The position numbers and the translations under genes are program-made. Under the pieces are notes generated by a model. The model ran no database searches, was not told the origin of the DNA, and saw nothing but the letters and a program-made list of their open reading frames with translations. Below are positions 30,113 to 43,255 of a stretch of DNA of 64,000 nucleotides, one piece after another. Origin of the DNA: Tanypteryx hageni (taxonomy: Eukaryota; Arthropoda; Insecta; Odonata; Petaluridae); NCBI GenBank assembly GCA_028673005.1, contig CM054120.1:60386057-60450056 (forward strand), read 5' to 3'. How positions within the stretch are numbered: position 1 is the first letter of the stretch; the number at the start of each line of letters is the position of its first letter.

Positions 30113-32361
30113 CATGCACGGATCCAAGGGGGGGGGGCGATGTGGGCGAGAGAGAATAAGCAGTCTTTCAGGTGGCGGAAGGGTTTCTTCAATAGGCTTA
30201 GGTTATAGAATAGATTCTTCTTCGAAATTTCCCATGCTTCTTGTCTTTATGTCGCAGCCGACGTATAGTACTAGCAAAAAGGGCCTGTTGGAGGCAGTGT
30301 CACCCTGACGGTGCTGAAACTTCCTAATTGGAGTGGTGGGGAGGAGAATGGAATTCCCAAGATTTTTAACGAATGGCGAGTGAAGGGGAATGAACCTAGC
30401 CACGCGGGACATTGCCTTCTAATGCGCTCAATGTGCGCACTCCGGTCGCCTAGCCTTTTGGAGAACCCTCGCACCGGGTGCAGTAAAGATAGTATAATAT
30501 GAATCGTCTCTCTTTCGAACCGCGAGTAGGGGCGATGGCCATGTCAACGGCCTACGCTATCGGCTAGGTGCCTGTAAAAGGATGAAACAAAGCCATCGGT
30601 TTATGCCTTGCTTGTCCTTCCACCCTCATTCACTGGTGTCGAATCGTTTTGTTCTTACGATTGGCTATAATTTAAGAATCTTTTTAGATGTTTCTTCTTG
30701 GGTTTACCCAAAAGGACTACAATGATATTTCTAAATAAACATTTTGGGATTAACCCCCGCCACCCCCCTTCTCCCCTCCTCCCCGTTTGCTTAGAGTGCT
30801 TCCCCACTTCCGAGCTCTTCTATCTCCCAAAATCCTTTAAAAGGGACCTTTCTCTATCTTGGGTTTTCCCGTCATTGTTTTCAAGAGCTTCCGAGCGTTT
30901 TAAGATCATTCATTCTGTGATTCGCTAGCGCGTGTATGATAGTTTGCCGGAGAAGTGCTATAAGTTGCAGGTGTCGCAGAAGTATATAGTCGGTACAGAC
31001 AATTAGGTTTTTCGTTATATCGTGTCCCACAATTTAGCATTACTGCAGCAGTTCTACAAGTCTTCGAAATACCATCACTTCAAGAGTGATTATTACTTCT
31101 TTGGAGATAGTCGACGAACATGCAGTGGAATAATTCTACAATTATCTGTAAGTGATTTCTTAGGAAGTTTTTATTGTTTCTTTTCTGTATATTCGAATTC
31201 AAAGCACTAAAAATGCAACAATCAATGTCATAATAAAAGTATTATTATTTTAAAAATTATTCCGTGGAATTTATCTTTATAAGGGAATTTATATATTTAG
31301 TCATAGTATTATACTTTATTAAGCATTGAAGATGCATAGTTAAATTTTGTATATTATTAACGTGAATCGTAATTTGAACATTTTCAGATATATAATGATT
31401 AAAATGAAATGTAACAGACAAAAGCGCCAGAAAACATTGCATTTTTATCTCAACCATTCAGAAAAACTGTTGGTTCAATTAAATGTATAACTCAGACCGG
31501 GGCTTTAGTTTCAAAGCCGCTTACTGCATTTTCACAATTATTTGGTAAGGATGGCGTTCTTGAAAAACACCAAGGCAATGCTTGTCATAATAGCTCTGTG
31601 GAATCGGCAAAAATGTTTTTAAGGAACTTTGGCAAGCCCCAAACTGATGTTCAAAACATTTTTATTTCAAGGAGACAAAACAAGTTCAAGAGAATCGAAA
31701 GCGTCATTTGCCTATTATTGATAAGAACATCACTCTAGGTAGACAAAATATAGCATTTCGAGGCCATACGGATGACGGTAATTTTTCAGACAGGCCTGAG
31801 AGCAGTGAAAGCATTACGAATGAGAGAAACTTTCGCAATATATTAAAATTACGTATCCGAGGTTGTGACCAGGATCTTGAAAATCATTTGAAATCATCTA
31901 GCGCAAATGTCACATACATTTCAAAACGACTCAGAACTCGTTTGTTGATTGTTGCGACGATGAAATTTTGGAAAAATCCTAAACTTTGTGAGGGAAGGAA
32001 AATATTATTCCATTTTATTTGACGAAACTACTGATATAACTATGGTGTCTCAATTAAGCCTTGTTATTAGGTATGTTTATGAAAATAAAATTAGGGAAGA
32101 TTTCATTGGTTTTGTGGATTTGCACGATGAAAATTTCACATCAGCAAATAGACACCCTAAATTAAGGGGAAATGTGCTAGGAAAATCAGTTGTTCAGTTA
32201 TTAATAAAAAATAATCTTGATACGAAAAACTGTGTTGGTTTTTGCACCGATAACTGCCTTGTCATGGCATCTGAGCAGCATGGTGCTGCTTTAGAAATCC
32301 GTAAGGTTTCTCCTCATGCGGTTAGATTTCCTTGCCAAAGCCATTCATTGAATTTGACTTG
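30113..32361 (+). mobile_element. hAT-1 transposon, right end deleted (copy 2)
   Basis: Left terminus CATGCACGGATCC preceded by 'taataaac' (30105-30112). Same truncating junction with antisense polymerase DNA near 32358-32361 as in copy 1. The G run after the terminus is shorter than in copy 1. The stretch 30113-31443 is non-coding. Confidence 0.8.
31444..32361 (+). pseudogene. hAT-1 transposase, N-terminal part (copy 2)
   Basis: Identical in structure to copy 1: ESAKMFLRNFG, LGRQNIAFRGH, YYSILFDETTDI, GFCTDN and CQSHSLNL, then fusion into antisense polymerase sequence. The dimerisation domain is absent. Confidence 0.8.
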
Positions 32362-32730
32362 TTATTTTAAGGCGTGTGACAAAGCCGACAGTAATATGAG
32401 CATTTAAACGTCCATGTTACTGATGTTATAACGTTAAAATTCCCTTCGTCATGTATTTAGTCAATAGGCTTTCGAGGTTGATGTGGCGATGAATGCAGTA
32501 AATAATATTTTTCGTCCCTTTCTACGACCAATAACAGTTATGCTGTAGCTTTTCAAATCCTTTTGAAATAGCTTAATTTCATGCAAACCACCGCCGTTTT
32601 GCAAATTAACCCCAACAGCCCTCATTAAAACATTAGCACGCTCTGATAGAATCCTCTTAATGTTTTCTTTTAAATTTCTTAATACATTTCCGTGATCTTC
32701 ATACCGACCCACACAGGAATACAAAGTCAT
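32362..32730 (-). pseudogene. Polymerase (PolB) N-terminal fragment (copy 2)
   Basis: MTLYSCVGRYEDHGNVL through VNLQNGGGLHEIKLFQKDL, as in copy 1, with the same frameshift after KILF and the zinc-finger region deleted. Confidence 0.7.
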
Positions 32731-32763
32731 ATCTGAGTCCAGCTTGATTGGCCTCTATTCTAC

Positions 32764-33000
32764 ACACAATGGGTATACTAGAGGTAGTGCAATGAAAAGC
32801 CAGGAATGGAGGAGGACGGAGTGTTGATTTGAGCGCGCTCTTCATTTTCTCTTTCCTCATTGGCTCGTCCTCGTCACCTTAGTTCCAACACGAAAAAATA
32901 GGGTGCCGGCGCGTCCTAGGAAAAAATCCTCATAAGGATTCGAACCGGGTGTCGTACGTCGTAGTTAACACCCTAACCACTACACCACCGGCTCCCCCGC
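32764..33000 (-). mobile_element. tRNA-derived SINE (copy 2)
   Basis: A box (TGGTGTAGTGG) and B box (GGTTCGAATCC at 32936-32946) on the minus strand, as in copy 1. One private change lies just outside the head (cgtcctagg for cgtcctcgg). Confidence 0.65.
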
Positions 33001-33053
33001 AATACAAATTAAAATAATCGATAACATATTTAAAGGTCATTGTTTGGCTAATC

Positions 33054-33781
33054 ATTGGGCATGCAAAGAAAATGCTGTTAATATCCCCGAACGCTCTCTA
33101 GCGTTTTAGACCAATAACTGAAAATTCTCAAATGTCAAGAATGGATGAATAAATGAGAAATATATTGCTTGAAAAAGATGTCACAGATCTGGAGAAACGG
33201 ATAAAATATAAAGAAATTTTGCAAAAATATTTTAGTCTGGTGGCGAAAGGAAAAAACCTATATACTTACCAATAACGAAATTTAAAGATGATGATGAGAT
33301 AAATCCAAAAAGCGCTGAGACGAGACCTCGTGGTAATATGACTGAAGAGCGGAGGAGCGACGCGTTTGCAGATAATTAAATTTTAAGCTCGGTACCGTAA
33401 ACATTCCGGAGAAAAACACAATTGTTTCACGAAGAGCTTTTACGCAGCAATATTGTTTCTTGGGATGAGCGAGGTGTTATAAGCGCTCATGGGCGAGTTC
33501 TCCCATACTCGAAAATAACAGATTTGATCAACGACGTGATAAGGTCTCGTAAACACAGCAATCCCGAATGTTGGGAAATATTCTGCACCGCTTTAAGAGA
33601 GTTAAATATACCTCAAGATTATATAGGTAATAGAAGAAGTTGGTCATTCATTCGTCAAAGAACATCCGATTCGTTTGAAGCAACTCCGCCATCAACTCAT
33701 CATACGAAAAAACATAATCACGTTATTCGCCTTACAAAATTAAAAGGTGGACAAAATTTCGTTTACAATGAGAATCTCTGA
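33054..33781 (+). pseudogene. Uncharacterised Polinton 'HAKKM' protein (copy 2, plus)
   Basis: As 13215-13942, with two residue changes in the C-terminal frame (Ser for Thr in RVLPYSK, Asp for Glu in PQDYIGN) and the same internal stop and frameshift. Confidence 0.6.
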
Positions 33782-34859
33782 AACGTATTTTAACCCGGCA
33801 AATCCTGCGGGGTTCTCAGGCGCTCGAGCTCCAATGAGTGAAATGCGTGGAAAATATACATCAAAAGAAGTTAAGCATTAGCTAGAAGGGGAAGAAACAT
33901 ACACGCTTCACAAGCCAATCCGTAGAAATTTTTTGAGAAATCGGTATTTTGTGACCACGAAAGACCAAGTTTGGCAAGCCGATCTCAACGACATGCGGTC
34001 ATTGAAAAAGTATAATGATGGTTATAATTACCTACATACAGTGAGCGATGTCTTTAGTAAATATGCTTGGGGAATACCTTTGAAGGGCAGAAAAGGTTCA
34101 CACGTGAAGAAGGCATTTCAACAAAATTTTCGCAAAAGTAAATGTAAACCGTTGCATCTCCAAACGGACAAGGAAACAGAATTCAGATCGAGATTGGTGA
34201 GAAAATTTTTCAAAGAGAAAAATATAAAAAACTATGTAACACAGAATACCGATGTGAAAGCTAGTGTTGTGGAACGCTTTTACCGCACTCTTAAAATAAG
34301 AATGTGGCGTTATTTTACACAACGCTATATTACCGTCATTTCAAAACTACTACAAGGCTATAACAATGCAACGCACACTTCCATTAAAATGGCGCCTGTA
34401 AATGTCAATGATGAAAATATTTACGAAGTTTGGAAAAATTTTTGCGGTGTAATAAATCGTGCAAAACATAAGCCACCGTGTTACAACGTTAGAGATCTAG
34501 TGAGAATAGGTAGGGAAATATCTAAGTTCGATAAAGGTTATAACAATAACTGGTCAGAAGAGGGGTTCAAAATAAAAAAGGTTATTAAGAGATCGATAGT
34601 GGTATATATCATCGAAGACCTTTGTGGTAATGAAATTGAAGGTACGTTTTACGAGCCTGAATTACAACGCATCCGAGTCCGCCCCATGTAATTACACAAA
34701 ATAGATAAAATTATGGCGTACAAGTGAAAAGGTGTTAGACGTGAAGCGTTCGTCATGTGGAGAGGCTATTCCGAAAGTATTAAATCGTGGGTTAAAATTA
34801 AGGATATAAAACAAAATAGTTCAAATAATAGAGGAGTTTTATATTACATTGCCGAGTAA
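33768..34859 (+). pseudogene. Polinton integrase with chromodomain, nearly intact (copy 2, plus)
   Basis: A 364-codon frame without frameshift, with the same three nonsense codons as copy 1. The catalytic triad is present in WQADLND, LQTDKETEF and VVERFYRTLK. Here the residue after the first motif is Asn (family-like LND) where copy 1 has Ile. The chromodomain-like segment lies after the last internal TGA. Confidence 0.85.
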
Positions 34860-35608
34860 TAGCTCACGCCACTCGTTCACGAATAATAGTACAACTAAAT
34901 TCAGAACTCTGTTGCATCGACGTATCGAATTAAAAGGTCGATGGGCTGCGGGCGTCGTGGAATTTCAATATCCTTGTTCTCTTCTCACTGTTAGTAACAA
35001 CAACAACACTATTCGGATATGGGAAGAAAAAGGTGATTCCGTAATATTAAAGTAATAACCTGGAAATTACGAAACTATTCATGATATAGTTTGTGAAATT
35101 AATGAAAAAGAAAAGATTTCTTCGAGGTAGAAGAGAATACAGGACTTGTCAAAATAATATCAGCCGAAGAAAAGAAATAAAAATCACGGACGTCAATAAT
35201 TTTCACACCAAGATTTATAACATTGAGAAAGTTAAGCTAACGTTTTCACCGAGGCTGGCTCTTCAACTAGGTTTTGATCCGAGAATCGATGTGACTAGTG
35301 GCAATATTTCAAACCATCCTGCAAATATTTTCTTAGCGTTTCCACATCAAATGTTCATTTACTGCGATATTGTGGAATCTCAAATCGTTGGAGATACATG
35401 TAACCCGCTTATAAGTATCGCGAAGATGGATACCAAGAAGTACGTTTATTGGACTCAAAAAATGCTTATATTTGACGCACCGCACTATGTACTCATGTTG
35501 CGTCGCGAGTTCGATTGCATAGAAATAGATATAAGAGACGATACGGGTGAGCCTATACCATTTGAGTCTGAGACGTCGTGGGTTAAACTTTTATTTCGTA
35601 AAATATAA
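34831..35608 (+). pseudogene. Penton-like minor capsid protein, broken (copy 2, plus)
   Basis: As 14992-15769: FYITLPSNSSRHSF start inside the integrase frame, frame changes near 35055-35130, then FPHQMFIYCDIVESQ and KKYVYWTQKML. Confidence 0.65.
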
Positions 35609-35627
35609 AGATGGTTAGGACGGTTAG

Positions 35628-36399
35628 ATGTACATCGATCTTCCCCAAAAGCTACTGCAAGTCACGTGAGGAATCATAAAAACAAGACGGGACAGAAACA
35701 ACGCTCGAACATCAAGTAGAACATGTAAATAACTTTTTACACAGCATCTTCTCACAATTTGATGCGTACATGAATCAGAAATTGGTTACTCAGCCAAGTA
35801 ATACTTATCATTATGGGTCTTATATCGAAACGGCTCTCAATTATGGCCTCGCTGCTAAAAAATCACATTTGACGGTGTCGAGCTTCGTGTTAAGTTGATT
35901 CGCTCAAGTGACAATTTCTGTCTGCTGGGTGATTCAAATTATGCAAAAATAAAAATACTTGACACTACTCTTATGGTAAGGCGTGTTCGAATCAACCCCA
36001 CAGTTCTTATTGAGCATAGTAGAACGCTGGAGAAAACAACGGCCAAATACCCTCTAACAAGGGTTGATGTAAAAGTTCTCACAATCTCCTCAGGAATACA
36101 AAGGAAAATAATCGATAACATAATTATAGGTCAAGTGCCAAGAGGTGTATAATAAGTTTGTGACCAATCGGTGCTTTAATGGTGAAATAACATTAAACCC
36201 GTTTAATTTCCAACACTTTAAAATGACACACCTGTCCCTTTATATCGACGGACAGCAAATACCATCAAAACCGTAACAAACTGATTATACGGATGATAAA
36301 TTATATGTGGGGGCGTAACAGACACTGTTCAGCAGTACTGGAATCCGTTTACTGAGTGAAGGGAATTCGATTTCGCGGGAACAGTATCCCCACGAATAC
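35628..36399 (+). pseudogene. Capsid protein, internally deleted and truncated (copy 2, plus)
   Basis: As copy 1: the same 5' truncation, the same ~70-codon internal loss after AAKKSHLT, a frameshift near 36150, and loss of homology after SREQYPHEY. Confidence 0.75.
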
Positions 36400-36505
36400 G
36401 AAATTTTATTTTCCAAAGGGTTTAAAAAAACAGAATATTTATCCCAAATTTGTGCAGAAGGATCAACGATTGATTCAATAAACACATCAGCTACGACGAA
36501 CAATA

Positions 36506-36899
36506 ATGAACTCTTACGAATTGAAAACAATTTTCAACAACGTAAAATCTTTTAAAAATATTCACACACGTATTCGCTTCGGATAACCTACCAATGCGCA
36601 CTGAATGCCCGTACGCATACGTGACGAGCACCGATCCTCGACATAGGGCGGGAGAACATTGCTTATCTTTCTTCATTGACGAGTGTGGCTGTGGAGAACC
36701 TTTCGATAGTTACGGATTACCGCCGATCATCAAGAATCACCAAAAATTCATCGTAAAATATTCAATTACTTGGACATAATATGACTATCCTCTTCAGAGG
36801 TACACATCCGATGTTTGCGGGATGTATTGTGTTGTTTATCATTAATTCAGATGCCATGGGCTAGAAAAGAAGGCTATGTTAAAATATTGAGCGATAATA
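36506..36899 (+). pseudogene. Adenain-like cysteine protease, truncated (copy 2)
   Basis: MNSYELKTIFNNVK, a frameshift near 36560, then AGEHC, FDSYGLPP and QRYTSDVCGMYC. The C terminus is removed by the 5-kb deletion shared with copy 1. Confidence 0.75.
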
Positions 36900-37716
36900 T
36901 GTGGTTCATCCAACTCCTTCGAATCATAAAACAACCTGAAATGTCTCTCCCATCTGGGACCTCGGGTACGAGCCGATTGGAGACCTCAACAGTTTAGACA
37001 GAGGATTTAGAAAATGATGATGATGAGCAAACACACCTATTAAGCCATAAAGGCTTTGTAATCTTTCCTTTTCCTTATTTATGTCAATGAACTCTTTTTT
37101 ATTAATTATAATAAAAAAGTGGTATTTCCATATGAGAAAAAATAAATTGTAATAATCGATATCGATTCCAAATCGAACGATTTATACGGAGTTACATAAC
37201 TCTATACGTTATTTTGCTTTTCGATGGTTAACAAAATCAAACATTTCTTTAAAAACATCACCTATCAATTTGTATAAGTGTCATTATGTATATTTCGCAT
37301 GTCAACCTTTCTATTTATGTTAAGCGGTGATAAACCTCCAGTAATCTAACTCAGAATAAAAATATATGCAAACTGATACAATATCAATGTTAATACTCAA
37401 CATCTTATTAATTTGTTATTGATTAATGGTTTCTAATAGATATAATATAGAAACCCATGGCGCCACGCGGAAATATAAATTTAGTGAAGCCATATCATGG
37501 CAGTATCCATCATCAGAGATGATGATGATACAGATGTATCAAAGGCCTACTGCATAATGATGATATATTTATACAAAATCTGAAAAGATAAACCCTGTGG
37601 AACGTTTTTTTACATTTTCTTACCACATCAATATAATCTTTTTGGTTTCGAAAAATCTAGTCACCTCAGTGATACTTCAAAAGTTCCTTTACACTCTTAA
37701 ACAAATATGCCTAGGG
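36900..37716. other. Non-coding DNA right of the protease, copy 2
   Basis: Counterpart of 17061-17877; no gene recognised. Confidence 0.5.
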
Positions 37717-37969
37717 CAGGGGTATCAAACACGAGGCCCGCTAAGCAAGATACTTCATAATTTGACGCAGCTCAAACTCAAACGTATTTATTTTAGAATA
37801 TTTTTTAAATAATCCGAGAAATTTATTAAATATACACTTCGAAAATATCCGCAGTTTAATTTTCATTTCCATTTTAAAACACTCTACGCAGGTTGGGTTT
37901 TGAATAATGTTCTTATCATTGGATGCGGCCCGCGGATTTGTTGCGGTGCCTTATTGCAGCCCGCAAATT
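37717..37969. mobile_element. hAT-like terminus or fragment, copy 2
   Basis: Same CAGGGGTATCAAACACGAGG terminus as at 17878, followed by GGCCCGC-containing strings. No partner end found. Confidence 0.35.
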
Positions 37970-39073
37970 TAGTGCAATGCAATCATATGGCACACGCACA
38001 GCCGAGTAACATTTGGTCGTGTCATGCTAACTGGTCTGAAATGTTTTGAAACCGATATCCACAAAATCGTTTATGCATAAAATATCTGAAACTAGGCTGC
38101 TGTTCGTTGCAAAATTTGGAATTATCTAATGTGATAAAATGTCGTGAAATTTCTAAAAGTTCCGCACTCCGCCCTTAAAACGACACGCTTTTATATGCAA
38201 AGCATAGAAATATATTTTAACCGCTTAGTTGAAGTGGAAGCATTTTAAAATATATTTTGCTGAGGTTTACACAGAATTCTAAATCGTATTTCAGAAATGC
38301 TTTAGTTTGTTTCAATCGGTTCTTAAGGATATTTTTCCTATATACGGTCTTGAACTTCATAAGAATACAAAACGGACTCTTTTCACTTTCTTCACTACAA
38401 TCCAAACTAACTGAACTATAAATTGTACAGATCTCAAAATCAATGATATTTGAGCCAAGTCTGAGTTTATTTAAATGATAAAGATGTCAAATTACCTTAT
38501 CAGAGGAATGATAAAAGCCTTAGCATTCGTTGATTACCAAAAATAGGTTTTTAACTGCAGACATCTATATCTATCTACATGTATCTATGTCTAAGCTGGA
38601 TTTTTACATTTAATAAACTCGCGTAAAATATAGTGAAATAGCACTTTTTGATAAATGATTATTTGATATTCATTTCTCTCTTTAAATTGACACGTGTTCG
38701 CTCATTTCCTAATCATGGCCTCAGAATCCTCATAAAATTATTTGTTTTACATCGCATTCTCCCTTTCCCTGCCAACGTCCTCTATCTTATATCTATCCTC
38801 GCCTACCTTCTCACTTTTATTAACCCGTTCTCCCAACCTACTATGGTAGACTAAGACTATCTTCAGCTCTAAAATTCCATGACATTGCCACATAGAGGAA
38901 CCGAAGGAAAAGCAGAGACAGCGGTAGGCCACGGTGTCCGAACGTGGATGCTAAGTGGGTGATTGGAATATTTCCTTACAGATCCATCGCTCTAATTAGT
39001 ATTGTTTTTCAGAGCTCAATTTAGGCTATCATAGTAGACTCCTTTACCACATCCTACTTCACCCACAATTCCT
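37970..39073. other. Non-coding DNA, copy 2
   Basis: Counterpart of 18131-19239 with small deletions near 38440; no gene seen. Confidence 0.5.
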
Positions 39074-39289
39074 TTACTGCTTTGCAGCATACCGTTTTCT
39101 CTTTTCACCTTTCATTCCTTGTCTCCTTACTACATTTTCACTTTCCTTTCATTCTCTCTCAAATTATCCATCAAACCTCTCTCTCAATTTTTCTTCGCCT
39201 CTCTTACACATACTAATATTTCCCCCTATATCTGTCCTCTCTCATTTCCACCACATCCTTTCATATATTCTCTCCCTCCTATCTTAGAT
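39074..39289 (+). repeat. Pyrimidine-rich tract, copy 2
   Basis: Counterpart of 19240-19455; C/T-rich on this strand. AT-rich DNA follows up to the unit end at 39676. Confidence 0.6.
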
Positions 39290-39676
39290 TAACTATATTT
39301 TCGTGATGGAGCATCGCGAGCAAGCGAAGAAAAACGAAACATAACCAGAAAAATAATCGCCATACTACCGATAAAAAACGGGACAGTGGGATTTTTTTGT
39401 ATTGCTATCATTTATATTTAAAATAAACAAAATCCTCGTAGTTTGAGTTATTTCGTTTTTTAAGTAACGGTCTAATTGAAAAAAACTGTCAAATAAGAAC
39501 ACCTTAATATTGCATAATATAAAAGAAATCAATCTAGAATAAAAAATTGAAACTTTTTATGCCGATATGCTAATATGAAAACGCTTTTTATTATTCTAGA
39601 TTTGTTTAGAATTGCATACTTAAAAATCTTTATGGATTTATAAATACTAAAGATTTCCCCTTTCAAAATTAACGAA

Positions 39677-41343
39677 ACAGTTACACGAATTTAAATTCAC
39701 CCAGAAAGGAAGCACTTAAAATGTATTACACTCGAATACTGCTATTTACACTACTGATTATTCGATATAGTCATTGTAATTTTCTGTGATTTTAAATTCT
39801 GGCATCTATATACCTTTTTCTCACGACTTGATTTGCCAGTCTCTGGGTCCGTTGTTCTTCCCCTTCGTTTTTCCTGTTATTTTCTAGCCTCGCGACTTAA
39901 TCCGCCATTTTTAGTGCGTTGTTTGTTGGTTTCAATTGAACGTTTTCTTCTTTTTCTTAGAGTTTGATCTAAACTTTGCGGGTGCGATATACCAATCTCT
40001 AGAATGTAATATTCTGTGGAAGTACTACAGTCACGCGCATTTCACTCCCCTCTTCCGAGCAGCTCTCTTTCCACCTTACCGCCCCTACTGCTGTGCGCAG
40101 GGGAAACAATGTATAGGCAGTAACAAAGCAGCTCACTTCCTTACTTATCGCCCCTACCAAAGTGCGCCGAGTCAACAATGCGTCGGGACATCGTACCGAA
40201 ATTCAACTTTGATTTTTCTAAAATCGACGATTATTTTCCCGCGATACTTTCGAAAAATATTGAAGCTTACACAAAGGTTTGGTAGTTTCCGACGCTAATT
40301 TTACTCAAAATTCGAAGACTAAAATCGACGTTTATTTTTCATAAAAATCGGTGACGGTTTTCGGCGTTTACTTTATTATATTTTACGAGAATTAGTAGTT
40401 TTCGATTTTATTATTTCCTAAAAATTGATCACTCTCGTTGTTTGTTTTTCCTAAAAATGGACCACGTGTATCAACGTTCGTTTTTATACATTTAATTGTT
40501 GTTTGTTTTCGACGTATAGTATATTTCTTAAAAGGCGTTATCTAATAACGACGTTTCTTTAAATACATTTCTTGGATTTTTATCAAGAATAGTGTTATAA
40601 ATTGAATTCCTTCAAATTAAATATAACTAAAAGTGTATAAATAAGAATAATTTTTTAAAGTTATTAACATTTATAATGCGCACAAAAATTGTAAAAATAA
40701 AAATATGACAATTTTTTTATAATTAACTAAAATAAAACGTACTGAATAAAAAAATAAATTAAATATTTTATAGAGATATTGATTATATAAATGTTGGGTT
40801 GAATTCTTTAGGACATCTGAACTAATTATTGTAATAGCAAAAATTTAATATATCCAATACCTCCATATACATAACCATTTAAATTACTTTTTCATTCAGT
40901 GCAGACGTTCTAAATGCTTTAGTTAATTTCAGAAATTTTTGCAAGCATAATTATCAAAGAGTACATTTTCTGTATATGACAGCATGCTAGAAAGGAAGAA
41001 AGCCTGGCCCGGCAATGGTTAGTAGAGCTTGTCTCCGCCAGAGCGAAGGAGCTTATACTGTTGCGGCAAAGAACGAAAGTCAATGCATCGTATCGTATCG
41101 TAAATTTAAAGTGATTTGCCTTCTGAGAGATAAAATTGGAATAAAGAAAGTTAAATTTTAGAAAATTATATTTACGGCAAATGTCTTAAATCTACCAGAC
41201 AGCATTGAAAAATATTAAAAATCTATTATTTTCTCGAAACTCTCAAAATAAAAATAATTTTAAACGTCTACATTTGATTTGCAAATCAGTCGGCCTGGTT
41301 GAAATATAATAATTTTTTATTTATTTATATGAAGATTATGTAC
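39677..41343. other. AT-rich non-coding DNA, copy 3
   Basis: Counterpart of 1-1669. Only a handful of differences from copy 1 in the first kilobase, far fewer than further right in this unit. No gene seen. Confidence 0.6.
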
Positions 41344-42004
41344 GTCGTATTTGGTTAAAATCCATGACGTCTGTTCTCTAGAAATACGTCTAAAAGACAT
41401 ATTATTTCAATTTTTAGTGTGGTATTCCTGTTTTTAGGCTTGCTTTAAACATCTTGATTTCATTATGTTATGTTGTAAAAATCTTATATAAAAAATTTAA
41501 TTGAAATTCGTTCAGCCAATTTCTTCCAACTCCATAATAAGTGAAAGAAATTAATTTGTAATTGTGGCATCCCTGATTAGCTGATTGAGTTAAATCTGCG
41601 TTTATTGTTTTCTATATATGTGTATATTATAAATATTAAATTTGTTTGAAAATTTAGAATATATTTCAACAAATGTATGTGTAAAGAAATGTTTTTATTT
41701 GATTTATTGTGGTAGCCCTGATTTATATATCTATACTAAGCATGTTGATTTTGTTTCTATATGTTACACGCCTCCATACAAAATTTCATTGAAATCGGTT
41801 CAGCCAATTACTTCCAAATTCATAATTACCGAAATGTTTAACGTTGCAATTGTGGCACTCCCGCTTAGTCGATCTTGTCCAAATAATTCATTTTGACCAT
41901 TAATTTTGTGAATATTCTATGTACTAAATTTGGTTGAAATCGGTTAAGCCAATTCTTACCAGATATATACTCGTGCGGAAGTACGTACGGACGGACGGAT
42001 ATCA
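41344..42004. repeat. Imperfect ~145-bp tandem repeat, copy 3
   Basis: Counterpart of 1670-2330 with the same spacing of landmarks. Confidence 0.75.
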
Positions 42005-42403
42005 CAAAGATAAAAGTGCTTTTCAGCAATGACGAAAACTACTAAAAACCATTTACTCTGCATGCTTTATCCCTCGAGTATTTTCATAAAAATACACATT
42101 GCTGTTTATTCTCAAAAATGTTAAAAATGCTTTATAAAATCCTCATTGCTTTTTTGTTTCCTTTAAGAATTCGTAAGTTTTAATTTTGGGGTGGCACCGG
42201 TAGTTTTCCCCCAAAGATATACCGCTACAAATTTGTTTCTTGTCCATCCTTTCACCTCTTCTACCCTCACAAGATCCATTTCTCGTTTCATTCAACACAA
42301 AAATGCAATTTGGTGATGCTCGAATATTCGAATATTAATGGAATAAGATTTCATAATATTTCTTGCGCTTGCACCACAGTACTAATAAAGTTTAACCTTC
42401 GCT

Positions 42404-42577
42404 TCATGTTGTTCCTAATAAAGAGTATAATAATTCATTTTTCGATTGAACATCCAATCCACTACGTACCTTCTTAGGCCAACCTTGTTTCATTAAGTAC
42501 GAGCGCTTGCTCCTAGGTGGCACGACGTATCTTACATTGAGGTACCCATTTGCCTGCCGGTATTTATAAAAATCCAT
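42404..42577 (-). CDS. Small ORF of 57 codons, function unknown (copy 3)
   Basis: Identical to the copy 1 frame although the flanking DNA differs. Function unknown. Confidence 0.37.
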   Translation of the reverse strand: MDFYKYRQANGYLNVRYVVPPRSKRSYLMKQGWPKKVRSGLDVQSKNELLYSLLGTT

Positions 42578-42627
42578 GCATATAATTATGATAATGAATT
42601 ATTGAAATAGACAGTTAAGAAAAGTGA

Positions 42628-42804
42628 TTATTTTAACTCCTTCAGATAATTTAATCGTCCAATTATCCATTTCTGGGCTTTCTCTATACGTTTGTTCTTG
42701 TCGTAGCACAGCAACTGTCCGGGCAGGATATGAGCCAATAGTTCCAGGGATGAGGTTATATGTAAAATAATATTGAAAATATACTCAATCTCAATTTTTT
42801 TCAT
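42628..42804 (-). CDS. Small ORF of 58 codons, function unknown (copy 3)
   Basis: Identical to the copy 1 frame. The first differences resume ~40 bp upstream of its start (a-to-t at the position matching 3171). Function unknown. Confidence 0.4.
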   Translation of the reverse strand: MKKIEIEYIFNIILHITSSLELLAHILPGQLLCYDKNKRIEKAQKWIIGRLNYLKELK

Positions 42805-42922
42805 AGAGTTTACTCAGTAACTCGTTTGTAATCTGATAACATATTTTGAAAATATATACTATAGAAGGAAATTTGAGAAAAAACTGTCATTGTCGGTTAA
42901 AATTTAAATTTAATTATTTAAT

Positions 42923-43207
42923 TTATTTGTAAAATATATTTTCGTATCTTTTACCGATCGTGTACAACTCTCTTCTAATATCGTTGCATGTTCCATAACC
43001 GTCATCGCAATCTATGCCATGACGATGCGATTTCAGCCACTCGTTTTCTCTAACACGTCGAAACCTTAATTTATGTTTTGAATAAGGCGCGCGAATGATC
43101 CAGTGCCGAAATAAAGACTGGTTTTCGCCAAGTATTGCCATTACTTTTAAAACGTAACTTCCCTGGTTGTCAATGCATGCTTGGAAATCTACGAAGAAGT
43201 TCGGCAT
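42923..43207 (-). CDS. Uncharacterised Polinton-associated 'VDFQ' protein (copy 3)
   Basis: Still open for 94 codons but with about eight residue changes from copy 1. One replaces the Trp of the HGIDWDDG landmark by Cys. Function unknown. Confidence 0.5.
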   Translation of the reverse strand: MPNFFVDFQACIDNQGSYVLKVMAILGENQSLFRHWIIRAPYSKHKLRFRRVRENEWLKSHRHGIDCDDGYGTCNDIRRELYTIGKRYENIFYK

Positions 43208-43255
43208 CGTACGCAGTTAAAAACCTACTGACTCAAAAGGAATTGTTCATATATT

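Larger units (their letters stand above)
19843..39676. repeat. Tandem macro-repeat unit, copy 2 (~19.83 kb)
   Basis: Same content and order as copy 1, and it shares copy 1's large deletions: about 1.1 kb beside the minus-strand integrase, about 1.7 kb spanning the hAT end and polymerase, and about 5 kb after the protease. It has a few private substitutions (for example near 20283, 20294 and 20343) and small indels near 38440. Copies 1 and 2 are therefore sisters relative to copy 3. Confidence 0.97.
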